Assembly (NCBI RefSeq): GCF_006974105.1
Contig: NZ_CP036282.1
Coordinates: 3,596,001-3,660,000 of the forward strand
DNA from: Rhodoferax aquaticus
GTDB taxonomy: Bacteria; Pseudomonadota; Gammaproteobacteria; Burkholderiales; Burkholderiaceae_C
Direction of reading: 5' to 3'
DNA length: 64,000 bases
The translations under genes and the position numbers were made by a program. The stretch's first letter is position 1. Each line of letters opens with the position of its first letter. Below, piece after piece: positions 9,024-17,451 of this stretch. Below the pieces are notes generated by a model. The model saw only the letters and a list, made by a program, of their open reading frames with translations. It was not told the DNA's origin and did no database searches.

Positions 9024-9485
9024 ATGTTTCATATAGTTTTAGTTGAGCCGGAGATCCCACCCAACACCGGCAACGTCATCCGATTGGCAGCCAACACCGG
9101 GTGCAGCTTGCATTTGGTCGAACCTTTGGGCTTTTCGATGGACGACAAGCACATGCGCCGCGCGGGCTTGGACTACCACGAGTACGCCACGCTCAAACGC
9201 CATATCAGCTGGCAGCAATTTTTAGAAGACGAACAACCAGCGCCAGAGCGCCTCTTCACCCTGACTACACGCGGTACCCGCAGCCCCTTTGAGGTGACGT
9301 TCACGCCAGGCGATTGGCTAGTTTTTGGATCAGAAACGAAGGGTATTTCGGACGCCGTTCGGGCCAGTTTTGGCCCCGGGCAGAGTCTCAAGCTTCCGAT
9401 GAAGGAAGGTCAGCGCAGCCTCAATCTGTCCAACGCAGTGGCGGTTACCGTGTTTGAAGCTTGGCGTCAAAACGGTTTTGGCTGA
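9024..9485 (+). CDS. trmL: tRNA (cytidine(34)-2'-O)-methyltransferase TrmL
   Basis: 153 residues, the length of TrmL. SPOUT (knotted) methyltransferase motifs: NTGNVIRLAANTG near the N-terminus, VFGSETKGI at about 103-111 and LPMKEGQRSLNLSNAVAV at about 125-142 forming the SAM-binding knot. It methylates the wobble ribose of certain leucine tRNAs. The start is the first Met giving the conserved MFHIVLVEPEIPPNTGN; it lies 47 bases after comF, with which it may be co-transcribed. Confidence 0.93.
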   Translation: MFHIVLVEPEIPPNTGNVIRLAANTGCSLHLVEPLGFSMDDKHMRRAGLDYHEYATLKRHISWQQFLEDEQPAPERLFTLTTRGTRSPFEVTFTPGDWLVFGSETKGISDAVRASFGPGQSLKLPMKEGQRSLNLSNAVAVTVFEAWRQNGFG

Positions 9486-9494
9486 AACCACCCC

Positions 9495-9510
9495 AAGCGC
9501 AATCGCGCTT
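9495..9510. terminator. Hairpin between convergent trmL and parA
   Basis: AAGCGC pairs with GCGCTT around an AATC loop; it overlaps the parA stop codon. There is no T-run, so it is only a weak terminator candidate. Confidence 0.35.
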
Positions 9511-10126
9511 AAGTCGCCAGCCATTTACAGATGGGCGCCCACTGCTCCAAGTCACGCTCCACGCGGCTAGGTGACACATCAAACACTGACAAGCCGCCTG
9601 CTGCCAGGTGAATGTAGTTTTGGGTGTCACGCAAAAAGCCCAGCACTGGCAAGCCCAAAGAGCTCACAAACTCATGGAGCTTCTCAGCCGCAATGGTCCG
9701 CTCGTCCACCCGCATACCCACAATGCCGATTTGCGCATTCATAGCGTGGCGGTTTTGAGCCAACTCGTCCAAAAACGCACGGGTGGCGTACATGTCGAAA
9801 ATGCTGGGCTGCAGCGGCACAATGATTTTGTCGGACTGCTTCATCACCTCTTTGAGCCGCTTACCATGCAGGCCTGCTGGGGTGTCTAGCACGGCATAGT
9901 GCGCAGCCTTTGGCGGCTTGCCCACGAGCTCCGGCCCTACGTCCCACGCGGAAATGGCGCGCGCCGCGGCAGGGCGCAGGCTTAGCCACAGGTGAGACGA
10001 TTGCTGCACATCTGCATCTCCCAAGGCCACTCCATGGCCCAAAGAAGCCAAGTAACCCGCAACATTGGTAGATAGAGTGGACTTGCCCACGCCTCCCTTG
10101 GGGTTTGCAACAACGATAACTGCCAT
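9509..10126 (-). CDS. Orphan ParA/MinD-type ATPase
   Basis: 205 residues. The deviant Walker A motif NPKGGVGKST is at about residues 8-17, and VLDTPAGLHG follows as Walker A'/B. Only an ATPase domain is present and no parB or parS-like repeat is nearby, so plasmid or chromosome partition is unlikely; such short ParA proteins often position other cargo. A ribosome-binding AGGAG stands 6 bases before the ATG. It is divergent from the antiporter gene, 74 bases between starts. Confidence 0.85.
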   Translation of the reverse strand: MAVIVVANPKGGVGKSTLSTNVAGYLASLGHGVALGDADVQQSSHLWLSLRPAAARAISAWDVGPELVGKPPKAAHYAVLDTPAGLHGKRLKEVMKQSDKIIVPLQPSIFDMYATRAFLDELAQNRHAMNAQIGIVGMRVDERTIAAEKLHEFVSSLGLPVLGFLRDTQNYIHLAAGGLSVFDVSPSRVERDLEQWAPICKWLAT

Positions 10127-10200
10127 ACATCGCTCCTATAAGGTGGGTCTGCCCGACCAGGCTTAGGAAATGGGTCAAACTTTTGCGGTATCTTAGCGAA

Positions 10201-12012
10201 ATGGAACACACCCCCACTTGGCTGGTTAACAGCTTCATCTATCTCAGTGCCGCAGTCATTGCGGTCCCACTTAGCAAAGCCCTGGGGCTAGGCTCCATCA
10301 TCGGTTACTTGGCCGCTGGCATTGCCATTGGCCCTTGGGGTATTGGCTTGGTTACCGATGTCCAAGACATCCTGCACTTCGCGGAGTTTGGCGTGGTGCT
10401 GATGCTGTTTTTGGTGGGCTTGGAGTTAGAGCCCAAGCGCCTTTGGAGTCTGCGGCGCCCTATTTTTGGCTGGGGTAGCGCGCAGGTCATCGGGTGTGCC
10501 GTGCTCATCACGGCCCTCGCGGTGCTGTGCGGAGTGGGCTGGCAAACCGCTTTGGTCGCTGGCCTTGGGCTCGCGTTGTCGAGCACGGCCATTGCCATCC
10601 AAGTCATGAATGAGCGAAACCTCATGTCCACGACCAGTGGGCAATCGGCTTTTTCCATTTTGTTGTTTCAAGACGTGGCCGCGATTCCAATACTGGCCCT
10701 GCTTCCACTGCTAGGCGCGGTTTCTAGTGCAAATCAAGCTACATCGCCCGCAGAGTATGCGCAAGCTGCTGCAAAAATAATAGCGGTTATTGCTGGAATC
10801 ATTTTGGGTGGACGTTTGCTGCTGCGCCCCGTTTTCCGATGGATCGCACGCTCCAACACGCCCGAAATTTTTACCGCGGCCTCTTTGCTGCTGGTCGTTG
10901 GCATTGCGGGCTTGATGCAAATGGTGGGCCTGTCCATGGCACTGGGCGCTTTTTTGGCAGGCGTGCTGCTGGCCGAAAGCGAATATCGGCGCGAACTGGA
11001 AACCAATATTGAACCCTTCAAAGGCTTGCTGCTGGGGCTGTTCTTCATTGCGGTGGGCATGAGCATCGACTTTGGGGTACTGCGTGACGCGCCATGGACT
11101 ATGGCGCTCATCGTTTTGGCCTTCTTAACCGTCAAAGGCGTGGTTATCTTTGGACTTGCCAAGCGCATGGGCCTGCCCTACCAAGAGCGGCCTGTGTTCA
11201 CTCTGTTACTGGCGCAAGGTGGGGAGTTCGCTTTTGTGGTGTTTCAGGCAGCCGCAGGTGCTCGGGTCTTTAGTGAGTCAACCTCTTCCTTGCTCATTGG
11301 CGCGGTGGCGGTTTCCATGCTCGTCAGCCCGGTCATTTTGGTGTGTATTGACAAGTATTTGCTTCCTCGCTTTGCCAACTGTGGGCGCCCTGAGCTCGAA
11401 GAAATCTCGGAGCAACAAGAGGCGCCCATATTGGTGGCGGGCTTTGGCCGCTATGGGCAAATCATTAGCCGCGTCCTCTTGGCGCAGGGCGTACCCTGCA
11501 CGGTGCTGGACCACGACGCCGACATGATCGAAGCCGCCCGCAACTACGGCTACCGCGTGTTTTACGGCGATGCCACGCGCCTAGACTTATTGCGCACCGC
11601 GGGCGCTGCCAAGGCCAAAGTCTTGGTCATTGCAGTCGATGATGTGGAGCAATCGTTGGAAGTTGTGGATCTGGCCCGTGAGCATTTCCCACAGCTGCAG
11701 ATAGTGGCCCGGGCCCGCGATGTCACCCACTGGAACAAACTACGTGACCGAGGCGTCATGTTGGTGCAGCGCGAACTTTTTGAATCCAGTCTTGCCAGTG
11801 CCCAAAGCGTCTTGCAACTGCTGGGCCAGTCGCCCCTGCAGGCCCAGCAAATGACCGACAGATTTCGCGAGCACAACTTGGAACTCTTTGAAAAGCTACA
11901 CCCCCACTACCGCGACCAAGCCAAACTAGTGGCCACCATCAAACAAGGGCGTCAGCAACTGGAAGAACAAATGGCCCAAGAGCGGCAACAATCCAAAGCC
12001 TTTGGCAATTGA
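10201..12012 (+). CDS. Kef-type cation:proton antiporter (KefB/C family)
   Basis: 603 residues. The membrane domain (about 1-385, roughly twelve helices) carries GIAIGPWGIGL and FGVVLMLFLVGLELEPKRLW, followed by an RCK_N/TrkA-N nucleotide-binding domain from about 410 (ILVAGFGRYGQIISRVLL, then FYGDATRLDLLRTAGA). The C-terminal 60 residues are charged and probably coiled. These proteins exchange potassium for protons, often under electrophile stress; no KefF/G partner is adjacent. MEHTPTWLVN is preferred over a Met six codons upstream because it is the usual family start. A dispersed repeat lies in the loop at about residues 180-197. Confidence 0.88.
   Translation: MEHTPTWLVNSFIYLSAAVIAVPLSKALGLGSIIGYLAAGIAIGPWGIGLVTDVQDILHFAEFGVVLMLFLVGLELEPKRLWSLRRPIFGWGSAQVIGCAVLITALAVLCGVGWQTALVAGLGLALSSTAIAIQVMNERNLMSTTSGQSAFSILLFQDVAAIPILALLPLLGAVSSANQATSPAEYAQAAAKIIAVIAGIILGGRLLLRPVFRWIARSNTPEIFTAASLLLVVGIAGLMQMVGLSMALGAFLAGVLLAESEYRRELETNIEPFKGLLLGLFFIAVGMSIDFGVLRDAPWTMALIVLAFLTVKGVVIFGLAKRMGLPYQERPVFTLLLAQGGEFAFVVFQAAAGARVFSESTSSLLIGAVAVSMLVSPVILVCIDKYLLPRFANCGRPELEEISEQQEAPILVAGFGRYGQIISRVLLAQGVPCTVLDHDADMIEAARNYGYRVFYGDATRLDLLRTAGAAKAKVLVIAVDDVEQSLEVVDLAREHFPQLQIVARARDVTHWNKLRDRGVMLVQRELFESSLASAQSVLQLLGQSPLQAQQMTDRFREHNLELFEKLHPHYRDQAKLVATIKQGRQQLEEQMAQERQQSKAFGN
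10738..10790 (-). repeat. Dispersed repeat copy in kef gene
   Basis: Contains ATGCGCAAGCTGCTGCAAAA followed by ATAATAGC, the reverse complement of the family core (forward core: TTGCTAT, then ATAGCTGCTTGCGCA, a short variable spacer, then GGGCGCTA). It encodes part of a loop, residues about 180-197 (SPAEYAQAAAKIIAVIAG). Confidence 0.6.
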
Positions 12013-12016
12013 ATAA

Positions 12017-12044
12017 GGGAGTAGCACCGCAAAGCGCTACCCCC
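12017..12044. terminator. Possible hairpin terminator after kef gene
   Basis: GTAGC pairs with GCTAC, extended by GGG and CCC with one bulged A. No T-run follows, so only weak support. It lies between the convergent antiporter and acyl-CoA synthetase genes. Confidence 0.3.
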
Positions 12045-12120
12045 TCTCTAAGCCACCAACAACACAGCTGCTCAATGGCGATCGCTGTGCGTTGCAGGTT
12101 TGTGCCTTATCTAGCCAACA

Positions 12121-13803
12121 TCAAGCCCACTGCACTTTGCCATTGCTGGCGTACCAAGTTTCGACCTTAGGGCCAACTTCGGTTTCAATGCGTGCACGCT
12201 TGATTTTCATGGTGGGCGTCAGACATCCGTTTTCAATGCTCCAAGGCTCTTTGGCAACGACCAGCATTTGCAGCTTTTCATAGTCCGCCAGCTCGCTGTT
12301 GACCTTCTTGAGCAGCTCGGTCAGTTCCGCTTGCACTTCGGCGCGCACCGCAGGGTCGTTTTGTTTAGGGCGAATGTCCTCAGCGAGCACCACGATGGCA
12401 TAGGCCGCAGGCTGGCCCACACCAGACACCATACAAGTCTCTACCATCGCGTGGGCGTTGATGCGGTTTTCTATCGGTGCTGGGGCCACGTACTTGCCCT
12501 TTGCCGTTTTGAACAGCTCTTTCACCCGCCCGGTGATGCGCAGCAAACCGTCGGACGCCCGCATTTCGCCACGGTCACCCGTGCGGAAGTAACCATCGGC
12601 GGTGAACACTTCGGCGTCCAAGTCAGGGCGTTTGTAATAGCCCACCAACTGGCCAGGAGACTTGATCAAGATCTCGCCCTCCTCGCTGATGCGTGCCTGA
12701 ACACCCGGCAAAGGAACACCTACACAGCCCGGCGCATTGATCTTGGGAGTGGAGTTGAATGAGTAGGCAAAGTCTTCCGTCATGCCATAGCCCTCGATCA
12801 TGTTGAGGCCTAGCTTGCGGTACCACGCAATGAGCTCTGCAGGAATAGGAGCGGAACCGCTACCCGCTAGCAAGGCTTGGTCCAAGCCCAGCCCCTTCAA
12901 CACTTTACGGGCAACGATACGGCCCAAGATCGGTATGCCCAACAAACGGTCAAGCTTCTTGGCCGGCATCTTGGCAAAAACACCTTGCTGAAACTTGTGC
13001 CAGAGACGCGGAACCGAAATGAAAGTGACCGGCTTAGCGCGGTTCAAGTCTTGCACAAAGGTGTCCAAGGTTTCGGCAAAAAACACATGGGTGCTGCCCG
13101 CCACCAAGGATGCTGACTGCACCCATGCACGTTCGAACACGTGGGCCAAAGGCAGGTAGGAGATGATGCGGTTCGGTGAATTGGCCCCAATACGACCACG
13201 CACGTTTTCCACCATGTTTTCACTGGCGCGGGTAATGCGCTCAAAGTTGTGCATCACACCTTTGGGCTCACCGGTGGAGCCCGAGGTGTACGCCAGAATG
13301 CCGATGTCGGTGCCTGCCCGCTGCACCCTGCCCTCCAGCGGCGCTGTGCGCGCGGTAATGGCGTCCCAGGACTCGTAGGCAGTTTGCGGTGCCAAGGGAA
13401 ACGCCACACAGGGCAAGCCCGCAGGAACGCCTGGTTTTTGCGCTTCCCACGTGTCTAGCTTGCCTACAAACAAAAAGCTAGCGCCGCTGTGCTCTAAGAC
13501 GTAGCGCACGGTTTGCGCAGTTTCTGTAGGGAAAATGGCCACAGTGGTGCCACCCGCCATCCAGATCGCCAACTCTGCCATAAAGAAATGGGCGCAGTTT
13601 TTGGACAAAATCGCAATCCGGGCACCCGGCTCAAAGCCTTGGGCTTTCAAGTGGGTTGCCATTCTGCGGGACTGGTCTAGCACTTGGCGCCAGGTGTAGT
13701 CCACTGTTTTTCCGCCACCCGTGGGCTGGGTCAGAAAAACAAAATCAGGGCGTGATGCCTCATGGTCAAAAACATAGTCCAGCATCAGCTTAGGTGCAGC
13801 CAT
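12121..13803 (-). CDS. Long-chain acyl-CoA synthetase (AMP-forming)
   Basis: 560 residues of the ANL superfamily. AMP-binding loop LAYTSGSTGEPKGVMHNF, adenine-binding GYGMTED, the DGYFRTGDRGEM ribose-binding Asp, and the hinge and catalytic region RITGRVKELFKTAKGKYVAP. These activate a fatty acid to acyl-AMP and then acyl-CoA. The resemblance is to the long-chain FAA1/FadD15 type, which tolerates an N-terminal Met at MAAPKLMLDYV; the 20 codons upstream are not typical and are left out. Convergent with the antiporter gene. Substrate cannot be read from sequence. Confidence 0.9.
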   Translation of the reverse strand: MAAPKLMLDYVFDHEASRPDFVFLTQPTGGGKTVDYTWRQVLDQSRRMATHLKAQGFEPGARIAILSKNCAHFFMAELAIWMAGGTTVAIFPTETAQTVRYVLEHSGASFLFVGKLDTWEAQKPGVPAGLPCVAFPLAPQTAYESWDAITARTAPLEGRVQRAGTDIGILAYTSGSTGEPKGVMHNFERITRASENMVENVRGRIGANSPNRIISYLPLAHVFERAWVQSASLVAGSTHVFFAETLDTFVQDLNRAKPVTFISVPRLWHKFQQGVFAKMPAKKLDRLLGIPILGRIVARKVLKGLGLDQALLAGSGSAPIPAELIAWYRKLGLNMIEGYGMTEDFAYSFNSTPKINAPGCVGVPLPGVQARISEEGEILIKSPGQLVGYYKRPDLDAEVFTADGYFRTGDRGEMRASDGLLRITGRVKELFKTAKGKYVAPAPIENRINAHAMVETCMVSGVGQPAAYAIVVLAEDIRPKQNDPAVRAEVQAELTELLKKVNSELADYEKLQMLVVAKEPWSIENGCLTPTMKIKRARIETEVGPKVETWYASNGKVQWA

Positions 13804-13948
13804 CCAAGGTCTCCTCGTAGTTATGCTTGCAGAATAGCGCAGCATGCTGAAACTGCCGCACAAATTAGCGACAAATCCCTACTTTTAGAAGACTTATTCG
13901 GTAAACACCTAGGGTTTGTTGGGATACGAAACTTGTCGCTCCAAGGGT

Positions 13949-14704
13949 TTACCGCAGGCCATCCCATAGCAGTTTGACCCCAGTGAGCAACATGCCTGTG
14001 TACAAAAATTTGTAGAAAAGGTCTTGGCCGATGCGCCGCGCCAAACGCACCCCTATCCATACCCCCACCGGGGCAATGGGGAGCAGCACCATTGAAGTTG
14101 CCATATTGCGCATGTCCAACAAGCCCAGCCATGCATAGGGCACCCACTTGGACAGGTTGATCACAAAGAAAAAGAAAGCCATGGTGGCCGTGTACTTCAC
14201 GGGCGACAAGCGCAGTGGAATTACATACGCGCTGATCGGTGGGCCGCCCGCATGGGCAATAAAACTGGTAAAGCCCGAGGTGACGGTCAGCACCGCGCCC
14301 ACCCAACGCGAAGGGGGCGCACTGTCAGCTTTAGGTGCGAACACCAAGCGCTGCACTAGAAACAAGAGCGTGAACGCACCCACCATGGCAGAGACGATCT
14401 GAGCACTCAAGACCTTGAACAGCAAGGCCCCAAGGCCAATGCCCACCAAGCCGCACGGGACTAAGAACTTGAGCAAAGCCCGGTCAAAGTCTTTGCGAAA
14501 TGCGGCCATGCCCAGAACGTCCATCAGAAACAAGACTGGCATCAAAATGACAGCAGCTTCAGGCACCGTGACCGCCAGCGCCATCATGGGTACAGCCAAT
14601 GAGCCAAAGCCTGCGCCAAAACCACTCTTGCTGATGCCCAACAGCAGCACCGCTGGAACGGTGACCAGGTAGAAAAAGGGATCGGTGATCAGTGGGAATG
14701 GCAT
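13949..14704 (-). CDS. TauE/SafE family sulfite/sulfonate exporter
   Basis: 251 residues with about eight hydrophobic helices. Family pattern GISKSGFGAGFGSLAVPMMA near the N-terminus and GFTSFIAHAGGPPIS in the middle mark the repeated half of the TauE/SafE fold. Members export sulfite, sulfoacetate or related anions; the substrate is unknown. An upstream in-frame Met would add 12 residues; MPFPLITDPFFYLV is the better start. It stands alone, with a dispersed-repeat copy upstream. Confidence 0.88.
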   Translation of the reverse strand: MPFPLITDPFFYLVTVPAVLLLGISKSGFGAGFGSLAVPMMALAVTVPEAAVILMPVLFLMDVLGMAAFRKDFDRALLKFLVPCGLVGIGLGALLFKVLSAQIVSAMVGAFTLLFLVQRLVFAPKADSAPPSRWVGAVLTVTSGFTSFIAHAGGPPISAYVIPLRLSPVKYTATMAFFFFVINLSKWVPYAWLGLLDMRNMATSMVLLPIAPVGVWIGVRLARRIGQDLFYKFLYTGMLLTGVKLLWDGLR

Positions 14705-14742
14705 GCGAGTACAGTCGTGAAGACTTGCATTGTCATGCAAAT

Positions 14743-14793
14743 CGGCCTGCAGCGCTCATTCCATAAGCGCAAGCAGCTATGTTTACGATAGCA
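14743..14793 (-). repeat. Dispersed repeat copy, intergenic
   Basis: Contains GCGCTCATTCCATAAGCGC, a near-perfect palindrome, followed by AAGCAGCTAT and GATAGC. The best-preserved palindromic centre of the ten copies. It lies in the 131-base gap between the TauE gene and the thiolase gene. Confidence 0.7.
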
Positions 14794-14835
14794 CCTTGCG
14801 CACTATCGATGCGCACCCGTGGTGCGATGCTGGAC

Positions 14836-16038
14836 CTAGACCCGCTCAAGCACCAGCGCAATACCCTGCCCTACGCCAATGCACATGGTGCACAAGGCGT
14901 ATCGCCCGCCACTGGTGTGCAGCTGCTGGATGGCGGTGGTGACCAAGCGTGCGCCACTGGCGCCCAAGGGGTGGCCCAGGGCAATGGCGCCGCCCCAGCG
15001 GTTGACGCGTGGGTCCTTGTCTTGCAAGCCCAGCATGCGCATCACGGCTAAGCCTTGGGCGGCAAAGGCTTCATTGAGCTCAATCACATCCATGTTTTCA
15101 AGACGCAAGCCTGTTTGGGTGAGCACTTTGGCCGTTGCGGGCGCAGGTCCGATGCCCATGATGCGCGGCTCCACACCCGCGGTGGCCATGCCCACCACAC
15201 GGGCACGCGGAATCAAGCCATGGCGCATGGCAGCGGCCTCGCTAGCCAGCAGCACGGCTGCCGCGCCGTCGTTGACACCGCTGGCATTGCCCGGCGTCAC
15301 GGTGCCGTCGGGGCGCACCACCCCCTTGAGCTTGGCCAATGCCTCCAGGCTGGTGTCACGCGGGTGTTCGTCTTGGCGCACCACAATGGGCTCGCCCTTC
15401 TTCTGCGCAATGCTCACAGGCGTGATTTCTGCGTCAAAGTGGCCCGCTTGCTGCGCCGCCACAGCCTTGCGCTGGCTGGCCATTGCAAACTGGTCTTGGT
15501 CAGCGCGAGAAATAGAAAACTCTGTCGCCACGTTTTCAGCCGTCTCAGGCATGGAGTCCACGCCGTATTGCGCCTTCATAAGGCTGTTGATGAAGCGCCA
15601 GCCAATGGTGGTGTCGTACACCGCGTTGTTACGACCAAAGGCGGTATCCATCTTCGGCATTACAAAGGGGGCGCGGCTCATGCTCTCGACCCCGCCCGCT
15701 ATCAAAAATGAAGCCTCGCCGGCTTTAATGGCGCGCGCTGCCGTGCCAATAGCGTCTAGCCCTGAACCACACAAGCGGTTGATGGTGGCGCCTGCGGCCT
15801 CCACTGGCAGCCCGGCCAACAGGCCTGCCATGCGGGCCACGTTGCGGTTGTCTTCACCCGCTTGGTTAGCGCAGCCCAAGAGCACCTCATCCAAGGCAGC
15901 CCAATCCGCCTTGCTATTGCGCGCCATCAGCGCCTTCAGCGGAATGGCAGCCAGGTCATCGGTGCGCACACTGGCCAGCGCACCGCCGTAGCGGCCAAAA
16001 GGCGTGCGAATGGCGTCGCAAATATAGGCGTGGGTCAT
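14836..16038 (-). CDS. pcaF: 3-oxoadipyl-CoA / acetyl-CoA thiolase
   Basis: 400 residues. Catalytic Cys in NRLCGSGLDA (about 88), His in LGHPLGASGARL and second Cys in CTMCIGVGQGIALV. The segment DEVLLGCANQAGEDNRNVAR is characteristic of the 3-oxoadipyl-CoA thiolases (PcaF/PaaJ) that end the beta-ketoadipate or phenylacetate pathways, but general acetyl-CoA acetyltransferases are close relatives. No pca or paa genes are in the window, so the specific role is not secure. Confidence 0.85.
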   Translation of the reverse strand: MTHAYICDAIRTPFGRYGGALASVRTDDLAAIPLKALMARNSKADWAALDEVLLGCANQAGEDNRNVARMAGLLAGLPVEAAGATINRLCGSGLDAIGTAARAIKAGEASFLIAGGVESMSRAPFVMPKMDTAFGRNNAVYDTTIGWRFINSLMKAQYGVDSMPETAENVATEFSISRADQDQFAMASQRKAVAAQQAGHFDAEITPVSIAQKKGEPIVVRQDEHPRDTSLEALAKLKGVVRPDGTVTPGNASGVNDGAAAVLLASEAAAMRHGLIPRARVVGMATAGVEPRIMGIGPAPATAKVLTQTGLRLENMDVIELNEAFAAQGLAVMRMLGLQDKDPRVNRWGGAIALGHPLGASGARLVTTAIQQLHTSGGRYALCTMCIGVGQGIALVLERV

Positions 16039-16188
16039 GGGTCGAGTCCTTAATGAAAATGCGCAATGGCGGCATAGCCATGCCTCACAATTACTTTAAC
16101 TTTAAACTATTTTTCACCGTAATCACAGCCTTGTGAGCCTAGGTAGTTGTACTGAGACTGGGCTGGGGCTTCGTGCTAACCTTGTGAC

Positions 16189-16623
16189 ATGTTTAACCCA
16201 TCCCAAGCCGACGTACGCCGCTTTTTTTGCGCCGTTTATGCCAAAGCCCTCGCAGGTAGTGCGCTAGAAGCTATCGAAGTCATAGCAAGCCAATGGATCA
16301 ACGAGCACCCTGAATACCACGCAGACTTTGCCGATGTAGACACAGCCTTGGCCACCATGTACGAGTCTGAGCCGGGCCGCACCAACCCGTTTTTGCACCT
16401 GTCCATGCATTTGTCCATCAGCGAGCAGTGCAGCATCGACCAGCCGCGTGGCATTCGCCAAGCTGTCGAGTTACTCACCCACCGCCGCAACTCGCTGCAC
16501 GACGCCCACCACGACGCCATGGAGTGCCTGGGCACCATGATTTGGGAAAGTCAGCGCGCGGGCCGCCCGCCCGATGGCAATGCCTATATTGCCTGTGTGC
16601 AACGCCACGCAACCAGAGACTGA
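16189..16623 (+). CDS. DUF1841 family protein
   Basis: 144 residues, soluble, function unknown. It begins MFNPSQADVRRFF and contains the family landmarks HPEYH, NPFLHLSMH and RHxxxHxxMECLGTMIWE (HDAHHDAMECLGTMIWESQR). The family recurs beside cytochrome c4/c553 genes in betaproteobacteria, as here, on the opposite strand. Residues about 20-35 (AGSALEAIEVIAS) coincide with a copy of the dispersed repeat; length is normal for the family. Confidence 0.85.
   Translation: MFNPSQADVRRFFCAVYAKALAGSALEAIEVIASQWINEHPEYHADFADVDTALATMYESEPGRTNPFLHLSMHLSISEQCSIDQPRGIRQAVELLTHRRNSLHDAHHDAMECLGTMIWESQRAGRPPDGNAYIACVQRHATRD
16242..16295 (-). repeat. Dispersed repeat copy in DUF1841 gene
   Basis: TGCGCTAGAAGCTATCGAAG then TCATAGCAA matches the reverse of the family core at about 27 of 31 positions by eye; the left half is weak. 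It uses the same reading frame as the copies in the kef and plsC genes. Confidence 0.45.
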
Positions 16624-16632
16624 GTCCAGACG

Positions 16633-16662
16633 AAAAAAAACCGCTCATAGAGCGGTTTTTTT
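16633..16662. terminator. Bidirectional rho-independent terminator
   Basis: AACCGCT (16639-16645) pairs with AGCGGTT (16650-16657) around a CATA-type loop, flanked by an A-run and a T-run. It serves the convergent DUF1841 and cytochrome c4 genes. Confidence 0.88.
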
Positions 16663-16679
16663 GTTCGCTGCTTGCCAGC

Positions 16680-17345
16680 TTACTTGAAGCGGCTTTGTGG
16701 CACGGTCTTCAAATCGCTAGGCAGGCTGCCTACGTAGTTGGCCAATTCTTTGAGTTCGGCGTTAGAGAACTGCTTGGCAATACCTCCCATGATGGCGTTA
16801 CCACGCCCCACTTGCGCGCTTTCCACGTTCTTGTAGGACTTCAAAGCCACAAACAGGTAATCGCTGTGCTGGCCAGCAATCTTGGGATAAGACGGGTCAA
16901 TCGGCTTGCTGAAGTTAGCACCGTGGCATGACGCACAGTTGCCTTTGGCCACCAACTCTTGGGCCTTGGTTGTGCCGGCCGCAGCGGCTGGCAACTCAGG
17001 CGCACCTTCCACAACACCGCTGGCGGCGTAGTAGGCTGCCAAGTCGGCAATGTCTTGGTCGCTCAAAGAATCTGCAATTCCACGCATGGTGGGGTGCTTG
17101 CGGTCACCCTTTTTGTAACCATTCAAAGCGGCTGCAATATAGGCAGCGCTTTGGCCAGAGATCATGGGAACTTTGTGAATTTCAGGGAAACTGGCTTGGT
17201 AGCCTTTGATGCCGTGGCAGCCAATGCACATCGAGTTCTTGCCGGCACCGGCCTTGGCATCACCCTTGACCTCCTGGGCATTGACAGAGAAGGAGGTCGC
17301 AAATGCGACAACCAGTACAGACAGTGATGACAGGAATTTGTTCAT
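16680..17345 (-). CDS. Diheme cytochrome c4
   Basis: 221 residues with a cleavable signal (about 1-23, cut after NAQ or nearby) and two class I cytochrome c domains: CIGCH at about 40-44 and CASCH at about 137-141. Probable Met ligands are in HPTMRGIAD and in the IMGGIAKQF segment. Cytochrome c4 is a periplasmic electron carrier that feeds terminal oxidases; the aa3 oxidase encoded at the start of this window is a likely acceptor. Divergent from the MoxR gene. Confidence 0.92.
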   Translation of the reverse strand: MNKFLSSLSVLVVAFATSFSVNAQEVKGDAKAGAGKNSMCIGCHGIKGYQASFPEIHKVPMISGQSAAYIAAALNGYKKGDRKHPTMRGIADSLSDQDIADLAAYYAASGVVEGAPELPAAAAGTTKAQELVAKGNCASCHGANFSKPIDPSYPKIAGQHSDYLFVALKSYKNVESAQVGRGNAIMGGIAKQFSNAELKELANYVGSLPSDLKTVPQSRFK

Positions 17346-17451
17346 TTTGAGAGGACAATCAACCGGTGTTTGAGATGGATCAATCGTTCATTATATCGAC
17401 CAGCCACGCATCAACAAGCTCTGCGCAGCCTCAATTTATCAAGTTAGAACT

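Noticed and set aside
9509..10126. Plasmid-type partition locus
   Set aside because: Only an orphan ParA is present; no parB gene or centromere-like repeats, and the flanking genes are chromosomal housekeeping genes.
14879..15991. 370-codon open frame opposite the thiolase gene
   Set aside because: Antisense shadow with no recognisable motif.
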